Assembly: GCA_027621175.1 (NCBI GenBank)
Contig: JAQCCM010000017.1
Coordinates: 1-35,656, forward strand
Direction of reading: 5' to 3'
DNA length: 35,656 bases
Origin: Bacteroidota bacterium
Lineage (GTDB): Bacteria > Bacteroidota > Bacteroidia > Flavobacteriales > Flavobacteriaceae
Position 1 is the first letter of the stretch. Each line of letters opens with the position of its first letter. The position numbers were made by a program, and so were the translations under genes. Under the pieces are notes generated by a model, which saw nothing but the letters and a program-made list of their open reading frames with translations, was not told where the DNA came from and made no database searches. This document shows positions 1-9,086 of the stretch, in pieces.

Positions 1-35
1 TTTAAACCCATGAAATAAGCTTTCCTAGCTATAAA

Positions 36-70
36 TAACAAAAAATCCCAATGCAATGCATCAGGATTTT
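36..70 (-). terminator. Intrinsic terminator of tRNA-Val
   Basis: Bases 42-54 pair with 58-70 around a 3-nt loop: thirteen pairs, two of them G-U when read on the minus strand. On that strand the hairpin ends in six T residues. It starts 8 nt past the tRNA 3' end, as expected for the terminator of the nhaD-folC-tRNA-Val direction. Confidence 0.7.
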
Positions 71-78
71 ATTTGATG

Positions 79-153
79 TGGGCGCTGAGGGATTCGAACC
101 CCCGACCCCCTCGGTGTAAACGAGGTGCTCTGAACCAACTGAGCTAAGCGCCC
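79..153 (-). tRNA. tRNA-Val (anticodon TAC)
   Basis: Read on the minus strand, the gene starts GGGCGCTTAGCTCAG and ends in the matching acceptor strand AGCGCCC plus discriminator A at 79. The anticodon stem CCTCG/CGAGG encloses the loop TTTACAC, giving anticodon TAC (valine, GTA codons). The T arm GGTTCGAATCC is canonical. CCA is not encoded, so it must be added after transcription. The gene is 75 nt long and lies downstream of folC with its own promoter. Confidence 0.97.
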
Positions 154-161
154 GAGGGGTG

Positions 162-189
162 CAAATATATAAAAATCCATTCTTACAAA
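162..189 (-). promoter_or_regulatory. Promoter of tRNA-Val
   Basis: On the minus strand the sequence TATATTTG (169-162) matches the Bacteroidota -7 consensus TAnnTTTG. A TTTG (189-186) lies 16 nt upstream as a -33 element. The predicted start falls a few bases before the tRNA 5' end at 153. Confidence 0.6.
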
Positions 190-210
190 AATCACTTTTA
201 CAGTAATTTT

Positions 211-1416
211 TTAAGGCAGTATTTCCGAAACGACAAACAAGCTTCCACCAACAAAAATCAAATCCTCTTTTACCGCCCTTTTTTTGGCTGCTGCTAGTGC
301 ATTTTTAACACTGAAATATGTGCTGAAATCAAAGTACGCCTTCTTAAATTCAGTTGCTAAATCAGCAATCGGCATCGCTCTAGGAACGTCAGCGGCACAC
401 AAATAATAGTGCGCTTTTTTAGGCAATAATGTGAGGATAGCATCTAAATTTTTGTCTGCAGCTACCCCAAAAACAACATGCAAGGCTTTAAAATGCTCGC
501 TCTCTAATTGAGCAATAACAGCCTTTAACCCTGCTGAATTATGCGCCACATCAGCTATTATTTTGGGGTGATTGCCTATTATCTCCCAACGCCCGCGCAG
601 CCCTGTGTTAGAAACTACATTTTGAAAACCATTTGTTATCGCTTCTTCGGAAATTGAGAATTGAGGCAATACCTGAAGGAGCGAAGCCACACCGTTGATA
701 TTTTGTTTTTGATAATCTCCCAACAAATCTGTTTTAAAATCATATGGTGAAGCAATGTGTAACGGAGCATTTTTTTCTTGCGCTATTGCTTTAAAAACAG
801 GGAGTGTTTCTGCATCGTGTTCCACCACAACCACAGGGGTTTTAGTCTTGATGATACCTGCCTTTTCTGCCGCTATTTCAGCTCGGGTAGTCCCTAAAAA
901 TTGCTGGTGATCTAGACTGATATTGGTAATCAGACATGCTTCTGGTGAAATCACATTGGTAGCGTCTAATCGTCCGCCTAAACCAACTTCAATTACAGCT
1001 ACATCCACCTGTTGAGAAGCAAAATAATCAAAGGCAAGTGCTACTGTCATTTCAAAAAACGAAAAGGCTTCTGCTTCAAAAAAAGCTTTGTTCTCTGCTA
1101 CAAAACGAACAACAAAATCCTCCGCTATTGGCGTACCGTTTATACGGATGCGCTCTCTAAAATCTTTTAGGTGTGGAGAGGTATAAAGACCCACAGCATA
1201 ACCAGCCTTCTGCAAAATAGCTGCAAGCATATGTGAGGAGGAACCTTTGCCATTTGTTCCTGCAACGTGAATGCTTTTAAATTTTTTCTGTGGGTTATCT
1301 AAATGCGAAACAAGGGTAGCAATTTTGTCTAAATTTAGATTGAGTGCTGCGGGACCCACACGTTGGTACATGGGAAGTTGAGCGTAAAGCCATTGCAGCG
1401 TAGCCACATAATCCAT
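211..1416 (-). CDS. folC: Bifunctional dihydrofolate synthase / folylpolyglutamate synthase
   Basis: FolC is a cytoplasmic Mur-ligase-type enzyme that adds glutamate to dihydropteroate and to reduced folates using ATP. The 401-residue protein has the usual family length. It shows the P-loop GTNGKGS at residues 53-59, the following TSPHLKDFRERIRING block, and the EVGLGGRLDATN motif near residues 141-152 that marks FolC. The C-terminal Mur ligase domain begins near residue 275 (RGRWEII, then DVAHNSAG). The ATG at 1416 shares its A with the TAA of the upstream nhaD gene (TAATG), so translation is probably coupled to nhaD. tRNA-Val lies downstream. Identification is secure from motifs; whether both activities are retained is inferred from the family. 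Confidence 0.95.
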   Translation of the reverse strand: MDYVATLQWLYAQLPMYQRVGPAALNLNLDKIATLVSHLDNPQKKFKSIHVAGTNGKGSSSHMLAAILQKAGYAVGLYTSPHLKDFRERIRINGTPIAEDFVVRFVAENKAFFEAEAFSFFEMTVALAFDYFASQQVDVAVIEVGLGGRLDATNVISPEACLITNISLDHQQFLGTTRAEIAAEKAGIIKTKTPVVVVEHDAETLPVFKAIAQEKNAPLHIASPYDFKTDLLGDYQKQNINGVASLLQVLPQFSISEEAITNGFQNVVSNTGLRGRWEIIGNHPKIIADVAHNSAGLKAVIAQLESEHFKALHVVFGVAADKNLDAILTLLPKKAHYYLCAADVPRAMPIADLATEFKKAYFDFSTYFSVKNALAAAKKRAVKEDLIFVGGSLFVVSEILP

Positions 1417-2744
1417 TACACAAAAATGTAATCGCGTATCAGCATAAAAGTAATGTAGCCTGTCACAAAACCAATAAATGCCAAAAGCGAAATCTTTTTA
1501 AAGTACCAGAAAAAATTAATTTTTTCCATGCCCATCGCTACTACTCCAGCGGCAGACCCAAAAATCAGCATACTCCCCCCTGTTCCAGCAGCAAAAGCAA
1601 TGGCGTGCCAAAGCGGATCATCTACACCCTGAGAGAACATACCCATACTTGCAGCAACAAGCGGTACGTTATCAATTACCGCTGAACCCGAACCGAGCAG
1701 CGCAACCACAACATCCATATTAGGAAAAGTAGCGGTTAAGTCTTGTGCGAAATTAAATAGCAAACCCAACGATTCTAATGCAGCAACTGCCATTAAAATA
1801 CCTAAGAAAAATAAGATACTAGGTAACTCAATCTTGGTGAGTGCACTGTGAACTGGACTGTGTGAGCCGTGTGCATCGGATTTGGTGTCAATAGTTGACA
1901 TCGAAAATTTTGTATTACTATAAATCTCTGCAAAGGTTGCTACAACAGCTAACGAAAGCATCATACCAACATAAGGTGGCAAATGCGTAACAGTTTTAAA
2001 AACAGGGACAAATAAGATAGAACCAAGTCCTAAATACAGCATCGTTGCGCCAAAGCGAGTTTTAGAATTCCCGTCGGCTTCAATTGCATCTATTTTTCCT
2101 TTAAACGCTTTGAATCGACTTGCAATAAGCGTAGGAACAACCATACATATCAATGATGGAATAAGTAAGTATTTAATCAATTCTGGAGTGGTCACTTTTT
2201 TCCCTATCCACAACATTGTTGTCGTCACATCTCCAATGGGCGACCATGCTCCTCCGGCATTGGCAGCTACTATAATAAGCCCAGCAAACCAAAGTCTAGT
2301 CTCGCGTTCTTTTACTACTTTTTGCAGTATGGTAATGAGTACAATTGTAGCGGTAAGGTTGTCAATAATTGCCGAAAGAATAAACGCCAAAATGGAGAAA
2401 ATCCACAATAAATTGACTTTACTACGTGTCCGAATAAACCCTTTAATGGTAGCAAATCCATCGAAATAATCTATAATTTCAACAATAGTCATAGCACCCA
2501 AAAGGAAAACTAAAATTTCTGCTGTTTTACCCAAATGATGCAATAAAATCTCATCTATATGTGTTTCGTGTAAACTTTTAGAAACGGTATCTACATCAAA
2601 AACAGGAAGGTGTCCAAGTGCGATAAGCACCCACAAAATAGCCATCATGGCAAGTGCAGGAATAAGCTTGTCTATTTTGAGGTTATGCTCAAGTGTAATC
2701 GATAAGTATCCCAGAAAGAATACAATCAGAATAATGGTTTCCAT
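1416..2744 (-). CDS. nhaD: NhaD-family Na+/H+ antiporter
   Basis: The product is a polytopic inner-membrane protein of the ion transporter superfamily, resembling NhaD antiporters that exchange sodium for protons and support growth at high salt or pH. Family marks are the half-helix motif DNLTATIVLIT and the paired AANAGGAWSPIGDVTTTMLW, with a second SAVIDNVPLVAA segment in the C-terminal half. A longer frame opens at 2873, but the -7 element TATATTTG at 2778-2771 lies downstream of that codon. The ATG at 2744 is therefore preferred, giving 442 residues that begin METIILIVFFLGYL, a transmembrane helix. The stop overlaps the folC start by one base. A marine or alkaline habitat would fit but is inference. 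Confidence 0.9.
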   Translation of the reverse strand: METIILIVFFLGYLSITLEHNLKIDKLIPALAMMAILWVLIALGHLPVFDVDTVSKSLHETHIDEILLHHLGKTAEILVFLLGAMTIVEIIDYFDGFATIKGFIRTRSKVNLLWIFSILAFILSAIIDNLTATIVLITILQKVVKERETRLWFAGLIIVAANAGGAWSPIGDVTTTMLWIGKKVTTPELIKYLLIPSLICMVVPTLIASRFKAFKGKIDAIEADGNSKTRFGATMLYLGLGSILFVPVFKTVTHLPPYVGMMLSLAVVATFAEIYSNTKFSMSTIDTKSDAHGSHSPVHSALTKIELPSILFFLGILMAVAALESLGLLFNFAQDLTATFPNMDVVVALLGSGSAVIDNVPLVAASMGMFSQGVDDPLWHAIAFAAGTGGSMLIFGSAAGVVAMGMEKINFFWYFKKISLLAFIGFVTGYITFMLIRDYIFV

Positions 2745-2770
2745 GATTTTAGATATGACATTTAATAGCA

Positions 2771-2778
2771 CAAATATA
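2771..2778 (-). promoter_or_regulatory. Promoter -7 element of nhaD
   Basis: TATATTTG on the minus strand matches TAnnTTTG. It predicts a start about 20 nt upstream of the ATG at 2744 and argues against the longer reading frame opening at 2873. No convincing -33 TTTG is seen at the expected distance. Confidence 0.5.
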
Positions 2779-2872
2779 GCAATGTAATAGGGTTTGAAAA
2801 ATAAGATTATTGGATAATAACGCTTTAATTGTTCCACACGAATTACTTTTAAATAGAATGTTTCAAAACACA

Positions 2873-2902
2873 ACCCTTATAATATAAGGGTGTAAATGTT
2901 TA
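2873..2902. repeat. Palindromic 30-nt repeat, copy 1
   Basis: ACCCTTAT (2873-2880) and ATAAGGGT (2884-2891) form a perfect inverted repeat with a 3-nt centre, followed by GTAAATGTTTA. It matches copy 2 at 23 of 30 positions without gaps. Start-to-start distance is 53 bp, about five helical turns, so both copies would face the same side of the DNA. It may be an operator; no T tract follows, so a terminator is less likely. Confidence 0.5.
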
Positions 2903-2925
2903 AAAAAACACTATAACGCCCTCAT

Positions 2926-2955
2926 ACCCCCAATATATAAGGGGGTGCATGTTTA
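2926..2955. repeat. Palindromic 30-nt repeat, copy 2
   Basis: ACCCCC (2926-2931) and GGGGGT (2941-2946) flank AATATATAA and are followed by GCATGTTTA. The copy keeps the TATAAGGG core and the ATGTTTA tail of copy 1, while both arms have changed together (CC for TT on the left, GG on the right). The arm changes keep the symmetry. Confidence 0.5.
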
Positions 2956-3095
2956 GGTATACATGTTTATTTATAATTTGCTAATTATACGATAGTGAAT
3001 TTGATTTATTAGCAATATTGAATGCAGATTTTGGGAATACAGTAGTTGGGAGTAATAATAATGTAAAGCAATTTAAATAATATAAAGTCAAAATT

Positions 3096-3103
3096 TATAT
3101 TTG
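3096..3103 (+). promoter_or_regulatory. Promoter -7 element of gltB
   Basis: TATATTTG matches TAnnTTTG and ends 13 nt before the gltB ATG at 3117, implying a very short 5' leader. A -33 TTTG is not evident, so an activator may be needed. Confidence 0.45.
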
Positions 3104-3116
3104 ATAAAAATTCAAT

Positions 3117-6100
3117 ATGCTACCTATTCCTCAAGGTTTATACCACCCAGAAAACGAGCACGATAACTGCGGCGCCGGCTTTATTTGCAGCTTAGAAGGC
3201 AAACGCACGAACGATATTATCCATAAAGCATTAGATATTCTTGTAAAACTAGAACATCGCGGTGCCGTTAGTGCCGACGGCAAAACAGGTGACGGAGCCG
3301 GTATTCTTATCGATATTCCACACGATTATCTAAGTGAAGTTTGTTCATTTCGTGTGCCCGAACCACAAACCTATGCCCTTGGCATGGTGTTTTTGCCGCA
3401 AAAATTAAACCAACGCACACATTGTATCGAAGTTTTTGAGGAAGAACTTAGTAGACAAAGCCTTAGCATTATTGGATGGCGCGACGTACCGACTAATATT
3501 GATGTGGTTGGAAAAATCGCCAAACAAACCCTACCGAACATCAAGCAGGTTTTTGTGAAAGATGCCACAGGAATCCTTACCGAAGACCAACTTAACACCA
3601 AAGCATTTATTGCGCGGAAGCGTGCCGAAAATCGTGTATATGGCAGTAAAATGTCGGAAAGCAGTTATTTCTATCTGCCAAGTTTTTCTACACGCACAGT
3701 TATCTACAAGGGGTTGCTCATGCCTGAGGATATTGAAGGGTTTTACATGGATCTTAAAGACCCACGAGTGGTTACGCGATTGGCGCTAGTACATCAACGT
3801 TTTTCTACCAACACCTTCCCTACTTGGGATTTGGCGCAACCGTTCCGCTATATGTGTCACAACGGCGAAATCAACACCTACAGAGGAAATGTGATACGCA
3901 TGAAAGCAAGAGAGGAACTTTTTGCAAACGCATTTTTCGGAGAGGACATGAAGCATATCACTCCTATCGTATTGCCAGGTAAGTCAGATTCCTCCTCAAT
4001 GGATATGGTTGTTGAATTGCTGTTGCATACAGGGCGTTCATTACCCGAAGTTATGATGATGTTGGTGCCTGAAGCTTGGGAAAAACACCAATCTATGGAG
4101 CCCGCTAAAAAAGATTTTTACGCCTACAATGCCTGTATTATGGAACCTTGGGACGGTCCTGCCTCTGTACCATTCACTGATGGAAAATATATTGGAGCTT
4201 TACTAGACCGAAACGGACTTCGCCCATCGCGATACACGGTTACCAAAGATGGGTATGTGGTTATGTCATCTGAAACAGGAGTTATTGATATCGACCCTGC
4301 TAACGTATCCCTCCACGGACGTTTAGAACCAGGACGTATGTTCTTAGTAGATATGGAAGAAGGGCGCATCATTGAAGATCGTGAGATTAAAGGAAAAATT
4401 TCTGCCAAACATCCGTACGGAGATTGGTTAAAAGAAAATTTACTTCCCTTAAAAGACGTCCCCTACACAGGAAACAACACACCCGTTGAGGCAGAGCCTT
4501 TTATGAAGCGTTTACAAGCTTTCGGATATACCGAGGAGGATATCAAAACGCTGATTACTCCTATGAGTGCAGAAGGAAAAGAAGCCATAGGTTCTATGGG
4601 AACAGATACACCTTTGGCAGTACTTTCCAACAAACCGCAGCTATTATACAACTACTTCAAACAATTGTTTGCGCAGGTAACCAATCCACCGCTTGATGGA
4701 ATTCGTGAGGAAATCGTAACCGATACTTCCATGTCTGTAGGAAGTGATGTGAATATCTTTGAAATCACTGCAGATCACGCTAAAAAACTACGCATCCAAA
4801 ATCCCATTATTTCCAATGAGGATTTGGACAAAATTAAATTTATTGAACACGAAAACTTTAACGCAACTTCTGTTTCTGCGCTTTACGATGTCCGTTCAGG
4901 CAATAACGGCTTAGAGCGTGCATTAGATGCTATGCTTTTGGACGTTAAGAAAAAAGTTGAGGCTGGATCAAATATCATTATTCTTTCAGATAGAGGCATC
5001 AGTGATGAAAAAGCACCCATTCCTATGTTATTGGCGTGTGCACACGTACATCACGGGATGATGAAGCATCGCTTGCGTTCCAACTTCGGAATCATTATTG
5101 AATCTGCTGAACCACGCGAACCACACCACTTTGCCCTGTTGTTCGGATATGGCGCAAGTGCCATCAATCCATACATGGTAAATGAAGTCATTGAGCATCA
5201 AATTGAAACAGGTGCTATCAAAGGGCTCTCTGCAGAAAATGCTATTGCAAACTTCAACAAAGCGATTGCAAAAGGCTTGGTGAAAGTCATGAATAAAATT
5301 GGTATTTCTACCTTGCATTCGTACCGTGGAGCACAAATTTTTGAGGCACTTGGACTTAGCAAGAAATTCATCAACACCTATTTCTGCAATACTGCCACAC
5401 GAATTGAAGGCATTGGACTCAAAGAAGTAGAGCATGAAATTGCAAAACGTCACGATTTTGCCTTCGGGGAAAAAGCGGCTGGCGAAAACTTAGACTTAGA
5501 AATTGGGGGTAGCTACCGCTGGCGTAGAAACGGGGAAGCGCATATGCTAAATCCCGCCAGTATTGCCAAACTGCAACTGGCAACAAACAAAGGGAGTTTC
5601 GATACTTTTGAAGAATACTCATCGCTAGTTAACGATCAATCCAAACAATTGATGACCCTTCGTGGTATGTTTGAGTTCACCGACTTAGACCCTATTCCAA
5701 TTGAAGAAGTTGAGCCGTGGACGGCTATTGTAAAGCGCTTTAAAACAGGAGCGATGTCTTTGGGCTCTATCAGCGAAGAAGCACACGAAAACTTAGCCAA
5801 AGCCATGAATCGTATTGGCGGTAAAAGTAACTCTGGTGAAGGAGGTGAAGACCCACGACGCTTTACCCGCGACGAAGATGGCGAATGGCGTAATTCAGCC
5901 ATCAAGCAAGTGGCATCAGGAAGGTTTGGCGTATCGTCACACTACCTCACGAATGCGCGCGAGATTCAAATTAAAATGGCACAAGGAGCAAAGCCAGGAG
6001 AAGGCGGGCAGCTTCCTGGTCCAAAAGTAAATCCATATATCGCTTCCGTGCGAAATTCTACGCCATATGTAGGGCTGATTTCGCCACCACCTCACCACGA

Positions 6101-7619
6101 TATTTATTCTATTGAGGATTTGGCACAGCTTATTTATGACCTGAAAAATGCGAATCGTGAAGCCCGAATTAACGTAAAACTCGTTTCTGAAGTAGGCGTT
6201 GGAACCATTGCTGCTGGTGTTGCTAAAGCAAAAGCAGATGTGATTTTGATTTCGGGTTATGACGGTGGCACAGGTGCTTCGCCTTTAACCTCACTAAAAC
6301 ACGCTGGATTGCCTTGGGAACTCGGTATTGCCGAAGCACAACAAACACTTGTCATGAACGACCTCCGCGGACGTATCGTTATGGAGTGTGATGGGCAAAT
6401 GAAAACAGGACGCGATGTTGCTATTGCCTGTCTTTTAGGGGCTGAGGAATTTGGTTTCTCTACGGCACCGCTTGTTGCTTCTGGTTGTATTATGATGCGT
6501 GCATGCCATCTAAACACATGTCCCGTTGGCATTGCAACGCAAGACCCAGAACTACGTAAAAACTTTAAAGGAAAACCAGAGCACGTCATCAACTTTATGC
6601 ACTTTGTGGCAGAAGAATTGCGCGCTATTATGGCACAACTTGGCTTTAGAACCATTGACGAAATGGTGGGACAAAGCCAAAAGATAAATATTAACTCTGC
6701 CATTGAGCATTATAAGGCACAGGGCATTGATTTATCTGCGATTTTATACAAGCCTGATGTTGACGAAAATGTTCCGGTTCGAAATATGTCAAAGCAAGAC
6801 CACGGTCTTGATAACGTACTTGACGTGGACATTGTGTCAAAAGCACAAAAAGCGATTATTTCTAAAGAGCCACAAACACTGCATTTTAATATTAAGAACA
6901 CAAATCGTAGTGTTGGTGCGCTTTTGAGTAATGAAATATCCAAAGCACACGGTCGTGATGGGCTTCCAGCTGACACGTTAAAGCTGTTGTTTACTGGAGC
7001 TGCAGGACAAAGTTTCGGCTGTTTTGCAACCAAAGGACTTCACATGGAAGTTACGGGGAACGCCAATGACTACTTCGGAAAAGGACTTTCAGGTGCACGC
7101 CTAGTGGCTAAAGTACCAGAAGAAGCTACGTTTAAACCGGAAGAAAACGTTATCATTGGAAATGTTGCATTCTATGGTGCAACAGGCGGTGAGGCGTACA
7201 TCAATGGAATTGCCGGGGAGCGTTTCTGTGTTCGTAACTCAGGAGCCATTGCCGTAGTTGAAGGAGTTGGTGACCACGGTTGCGAATACATGACAGGTGG
7301 TGAAGCCATCATTTTAGGTCAAATTGGACGAAATTTTGCAGCGGGAATGAGCGGTGGAATTGCCTATATTTATGCTGAAGATGGGGTGTTTGACGATCGT
7401 AATTTCAATATGGAAATGATTGGATTGGAAGACCTTAGCGATGCAGATGTTACGCATGTTGGGGAATTGATTCAAAATCACATCAACTATACGGGAAGCC
7501 CGTTAGCAAAACGAATTTTAGATAACTGGAAAACAACGCAAAAGCACTTTATTAAAGTAATGCCAACAGACTACAAGGCAGCACTTGAGCGCATGGCGAA
7601 CGAAAAACAAAACGCATAA
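3117..7619 (+). CDS. gltB: Glutamate synthase, large subunit
   Basis: GltB makes glutamate from glutamine and 2-oxoglutarate in the cytoplasm with electrons delivered by GltD. At 1500 residues it has the usual length. A 17-residue propeptide precedes Cys18 (DNCGAGF), the N-terminal nucleophile of the class II amidotransferase domain (about 18-430). The central domain, FMN-binding synthase domain (about 850-1220) and C-terminal GXGXG beta-helix domain (about 1270-1450) follow. The synthase domain shows GGKSNSGEGGEDP, KPGEGGQLPG and GYDGGTGASPL. The 3Fe-4S ligands Cys1124, Cys1130 and Cys1135 are visible in CIMMRACHLNTCPVG. Only 2 nt separate the stop from gltD, so the two genes form an operon. 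No frameshift or missing key residue was seen. Confidence 0.97.
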   Translation: MLPIPQGLYHPENEHDNCGAGFICSLEGKRTNDIIHKALDILVKLEHRGAVSADGKTGDGAGILIDIPHDYLSEVCSFRVPEPQTYALGMVFLPQKLNQRTHCIEVFEEELSRQSLSIIGWRDVPTNIDVVGKIAKQTLPNIKQVFVKDATGILTEDQLNTKAFIARKRAENRVYGSKMSESSYFYLPSFSTRTVIYKGLLMPEDIEGFYMDLKDPRVVTRLALVHQRFSTNTFPTWDLAQPFRYMCHNGEINTYRGNVIRMKAREELFANAFFGEDMKHITPIVLPGKSDSSSMDMVVELLLHTGRSLPEVMMMLVPEAWEKHQSMEPAKKDFYAYNACIMEPWDGPASVPFTDGKYIGALLDRNGLRPSRYTVTKDGYVVMSSETGVIDIDPANVSLHGRLEPGRMFLVDMEEGRIIEDREIKGKISAKHPYGDWLKENLLPLKDVPYTGNNTPVEAEPFMKRLQAFGYTEEDIKTLITPMSAEGKEAIGSMGTDTPLAVLSNKPQLLYNYFKQLFAQVTNPPLDGIREEIVTDTSMSVGSDVNIFEITADHAKKLRIQNPIISNEDLDKIKFIEHENFNATSVSALYDVRSGNNGLERALDAMLLDVKKKVEAGSNIIILSDRGISDEKAPIPMLLACAHVHHGMMKHRLRSNFGIIIESAEPREPHHFALLFGYGASAINPYMVNEVIEHQIETGAIKGLSAENAIANFNKAIAKGLVKVMNKIGISTLHSYRGAQIFEALGLSKKFINTYFCNTATRIEGIGLKEVEHEIAKRHDFAFGEKAAGENLDLEIGGSYRWRRNGEAHMLNPASIAKLQLATNKGSFDTFEEYSSLVNDQSKQLMTLRGMFEFTDLDPIPIEEVEPWTAIVKRFKTGAMSLGSISEEAHENLAKAMNRIGGKSNSGEGGEDPRRFTRDEDGEWRNSAIKQVASGRFGVSSHYLTNAREIQIKMAQGAKPGEGGQLPGPKVNPYIASVRNSTPYVGLISPPPHHDIYSIEDLAQLIYDLKNANREARINVKLVSEVGVGTIAAGVAKAKADVILISGYDGGTGASPLTSLKHAGLPWELGIAEAQQTLVMNDLRGRIVMECDGQMKTGRDVAIACLLGAEEFGFSTAPLVASGCIMMRACHLNTCPVGIATQDPELRKNFKGKPEHVINFMHFVAEELRAIMAQLGFRTIDEMVGQSQKININSAIEHYKAQGIDLSAILYKPDVDENVPVRNMSKQDHGLDNVLDVDIVSKAQKAIISKEPQTLHFNIKNTNRSVGALLSNEISKAHGRDGLPADTLKLLFTGAAGQSFGCFATKGLHMEVTGNANDYFGKGLSGARLVAKVPEEATFKPEENVIIGNVAFYGATGGEAYINGIAGERFCVRNSGAIAVVEGVGDHGCEYMTGGEAIILGQIGRNFAAGMSGGIAYIYAEDGVFDDRNFNMEMIGLEDLSDADVTHVGELIQNHINYTGSPLAKRILDNWKTTQKHFIKVMPTDYKAALERMANEKQNA

Positions 7620-7621
7620 GC

Positions 7622-9085
7622 ATGGGAAAGTTAAGAGGATTTATGGAGTATGAGCGCGTGAATGAGCAGAATATTGCTGTTGAAGACCGTGTGAAGAATT
7701 ACAAAGAATTTACAGTAACACCAAGCGAAGAAACGCTACAAGATCAGGGCGCACGCTGCATGGACTGCGGTGTTCCGTTTTGTCATAGCGGTTGCCCATT
7801 AGGAAATATGATTCCTGATTTTAACGATGCAGTTTACCGCAACGAATGGCAAAAGGCACTACGCATTTTACATTCAACAAACAACTTCCCAGAATTTACG
7901 GGACGGTTATGTCCTGCTCCTTGCGAAGCGGCTTGTGTTTTGGGTATCGTCAATCCGCCGGTGTCTATCGAGCTGATTGAAAAATACATCGTAGAGCGTG
8001 GATTTAAAGAAGGTTGGATCAAAGCCGACCCACCTGCAAAACGTACTGGAAAAACCGTTGCCGTTATAGGTTCTGGCCCTGCTGGACTTGCCGCTGCACA
8101 ACAATTAAATCGTGCCGGACACAGCGTAACCGTTTTTGAACGAGACGAAAAAGTAGGTGGATTATTACGCTACGGTATTCCCGATTTTAAGATGGAAAAA
8201 AACGTTATCGATCGCCGTTTAACTATTTTGGAAGAAGAAGGCATTGAGTTTAAAACGGGTGTTGAAGTAGGAAAAAATATGCCGGTTGAGGAGCTTAACG
8301 CATTTGATGCTGTCGTACTTTGTGGCGGCGCAACCATTCGCAGAAGACTTCCTATTCCCGGTTCAGACTTGCCAGGCGTAGTACAAGCGATGGACTTCTT
8401 ACCTAAGAGCAACCGATGGGTAGATGGACTTACGGATATAGATAATTCACTCCACGCTGCCAATAAAAATGTGGTGGTAATTGGTGGTGGTGATACGGGT
8501 TCTGACTGTATTGGAACATCGAACCGACAAGGTGCTAAAAGTGTGACCAACTTTGAAATTATGCCAAAGCCCTCGGAAACACGTACCGAAGATCACCCAT
8601 GGCCGTTTTGGCCCTTCAAACTCAAAACGACTTCGTCGCATGAGGAGGGAATTCACCGTGAGTGGAGCATCATGACGAAAGAATTTGTTGCCGACAAAGA
8701 GGGTAAGCTAAAAGGTTTAACAACAGTAAACGTACGTTGGGAAAAGAACGAAGAAGGCGGCAGACCTACACTGGTAGAAGAACCAAATTCTGAAAAAGAA
8801 TGGCCTTGCGAATTGGCATTGTTAGCCCTTGGATTTACAGGTCCTGAGCCAACACTAGCCGAGCGATTAGGCTTGGATCAAGACGAGCGTTCTAATGTGA
8901 AAGGAAACGAAAAGTACCAAACCAATGTACCACATGTTTTCACGGCTGGTGATATGCGTCGTGGGCAATCGTTGATTGTTTGGGCTATTTCGGAAGGCCG
9001 CGAAGCGGCACACCACGTAGATGCATTTTTGATGGGATCGTCTAAACTTCCTATCAAGGAAGGTGGCGATTTACCTGCGAATTAA
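7622..9085 (+). CDS. gltD: Glutamate synthase, small subunit
   Basis: GltD takes electrons from NAD(P)H through FAD and two 4Fe-4S clusters to GltB. The 487-residue protein has the expected length. N-terminal cluster cysteines are seen at 46, 49, 54 and 58 (CMDCGVPFCHSGC) and at 97, 101 and 105 (CPAPCEAAC). The FAD-binding GSGPAGLAAA motif lies near 150-159. A second nucleotide-binding motif, VVVIGGGDTGSDC, lies near residue 285, followed by the FAD-contacting FTAGDMRRGQSLIVWAI near the C-terminus. It lies directly behind gltB. Its stop is one base from the stop of the convergent porin gene, leaving no room for a terminator between them. Confidence 0.97.
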   Translation: MGKLRGFMEYERVNEQNIAVEDRVKNYKEFTVTPSEETLQDQGARCMDCGVPFCHSGCPLGNMIPDFNDAVYRNEWQKALRILHSTNNFPEFTGRLCPAPCEAACVLGIVNPPVSIELIEKYIVERGFKEGWIKADPPAKRTGKTVAVIGSGPAGLAAAQQLNRAGHSVTVFERDEKVGGLLRYGIPDFKMEKNVIDRRLTILEEEGIEFKTGVEVGKNMPVEELNAFDAVVLCGGATIRRRLPIPGSDLPGVVQAMDFLPKSNRWVDGLTDIDNSLHAANKNVVVIGGGDTGSDCIGTSNRQGAKSVTNFEIMPKPSETRTEDHPWPFWPFKLKTTSSHEEGIHREWSIMTKEFVADKEGKLKGLTTVNVRWEKNEEGGRPTLVEEPNSEKEWPCELALLALGFTGPEPTLAERLGLDQDERSNVKGNEKYQTNVPHVFTAGDMRRGQSLIVWAISEGREAAHHVDAFLMGSSKLPIKEGGDLPAN

Positions 9086-9086
9086 T

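Larger units (their letters stand above)
2745..3116. other. Divergent nhaD/gltB intergenic region
   Basis: This 372-nt AT-rich stretch has no credible gene. It holds the nhaD -7 element (2771-2778), two copies of a palindromic 30-nt repeat (2873-2902 and 2926-2955), an inverted repeat of TTGCTAAT (2978-2985) with ATTAGCAA (3008-3015), and the gltB -7 element (3096-3103). The density of symmetric sequence suggests control of one or both flanking genes. Confidence 0.6.

Noticed and set aside
2110-2469. 119-codon plus-strand frame opposite nhaD
   Set aside because: It is antisense to transmembrane segments of nhaD and its composition follows from them; no family resemblance.
2745-2873. N-terminal 43-residue extension of NhaD
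   Set aside because: The consensus -7 element at 2771-2778 lies downstream of the extended start, and the first repeat overlaps the extended start codon.
6257-6703. 148-codon minus-strand frame inside gltB
   Set aside because: It is a shadow of an intact, highly conserved coding region, with no domain or promoter.
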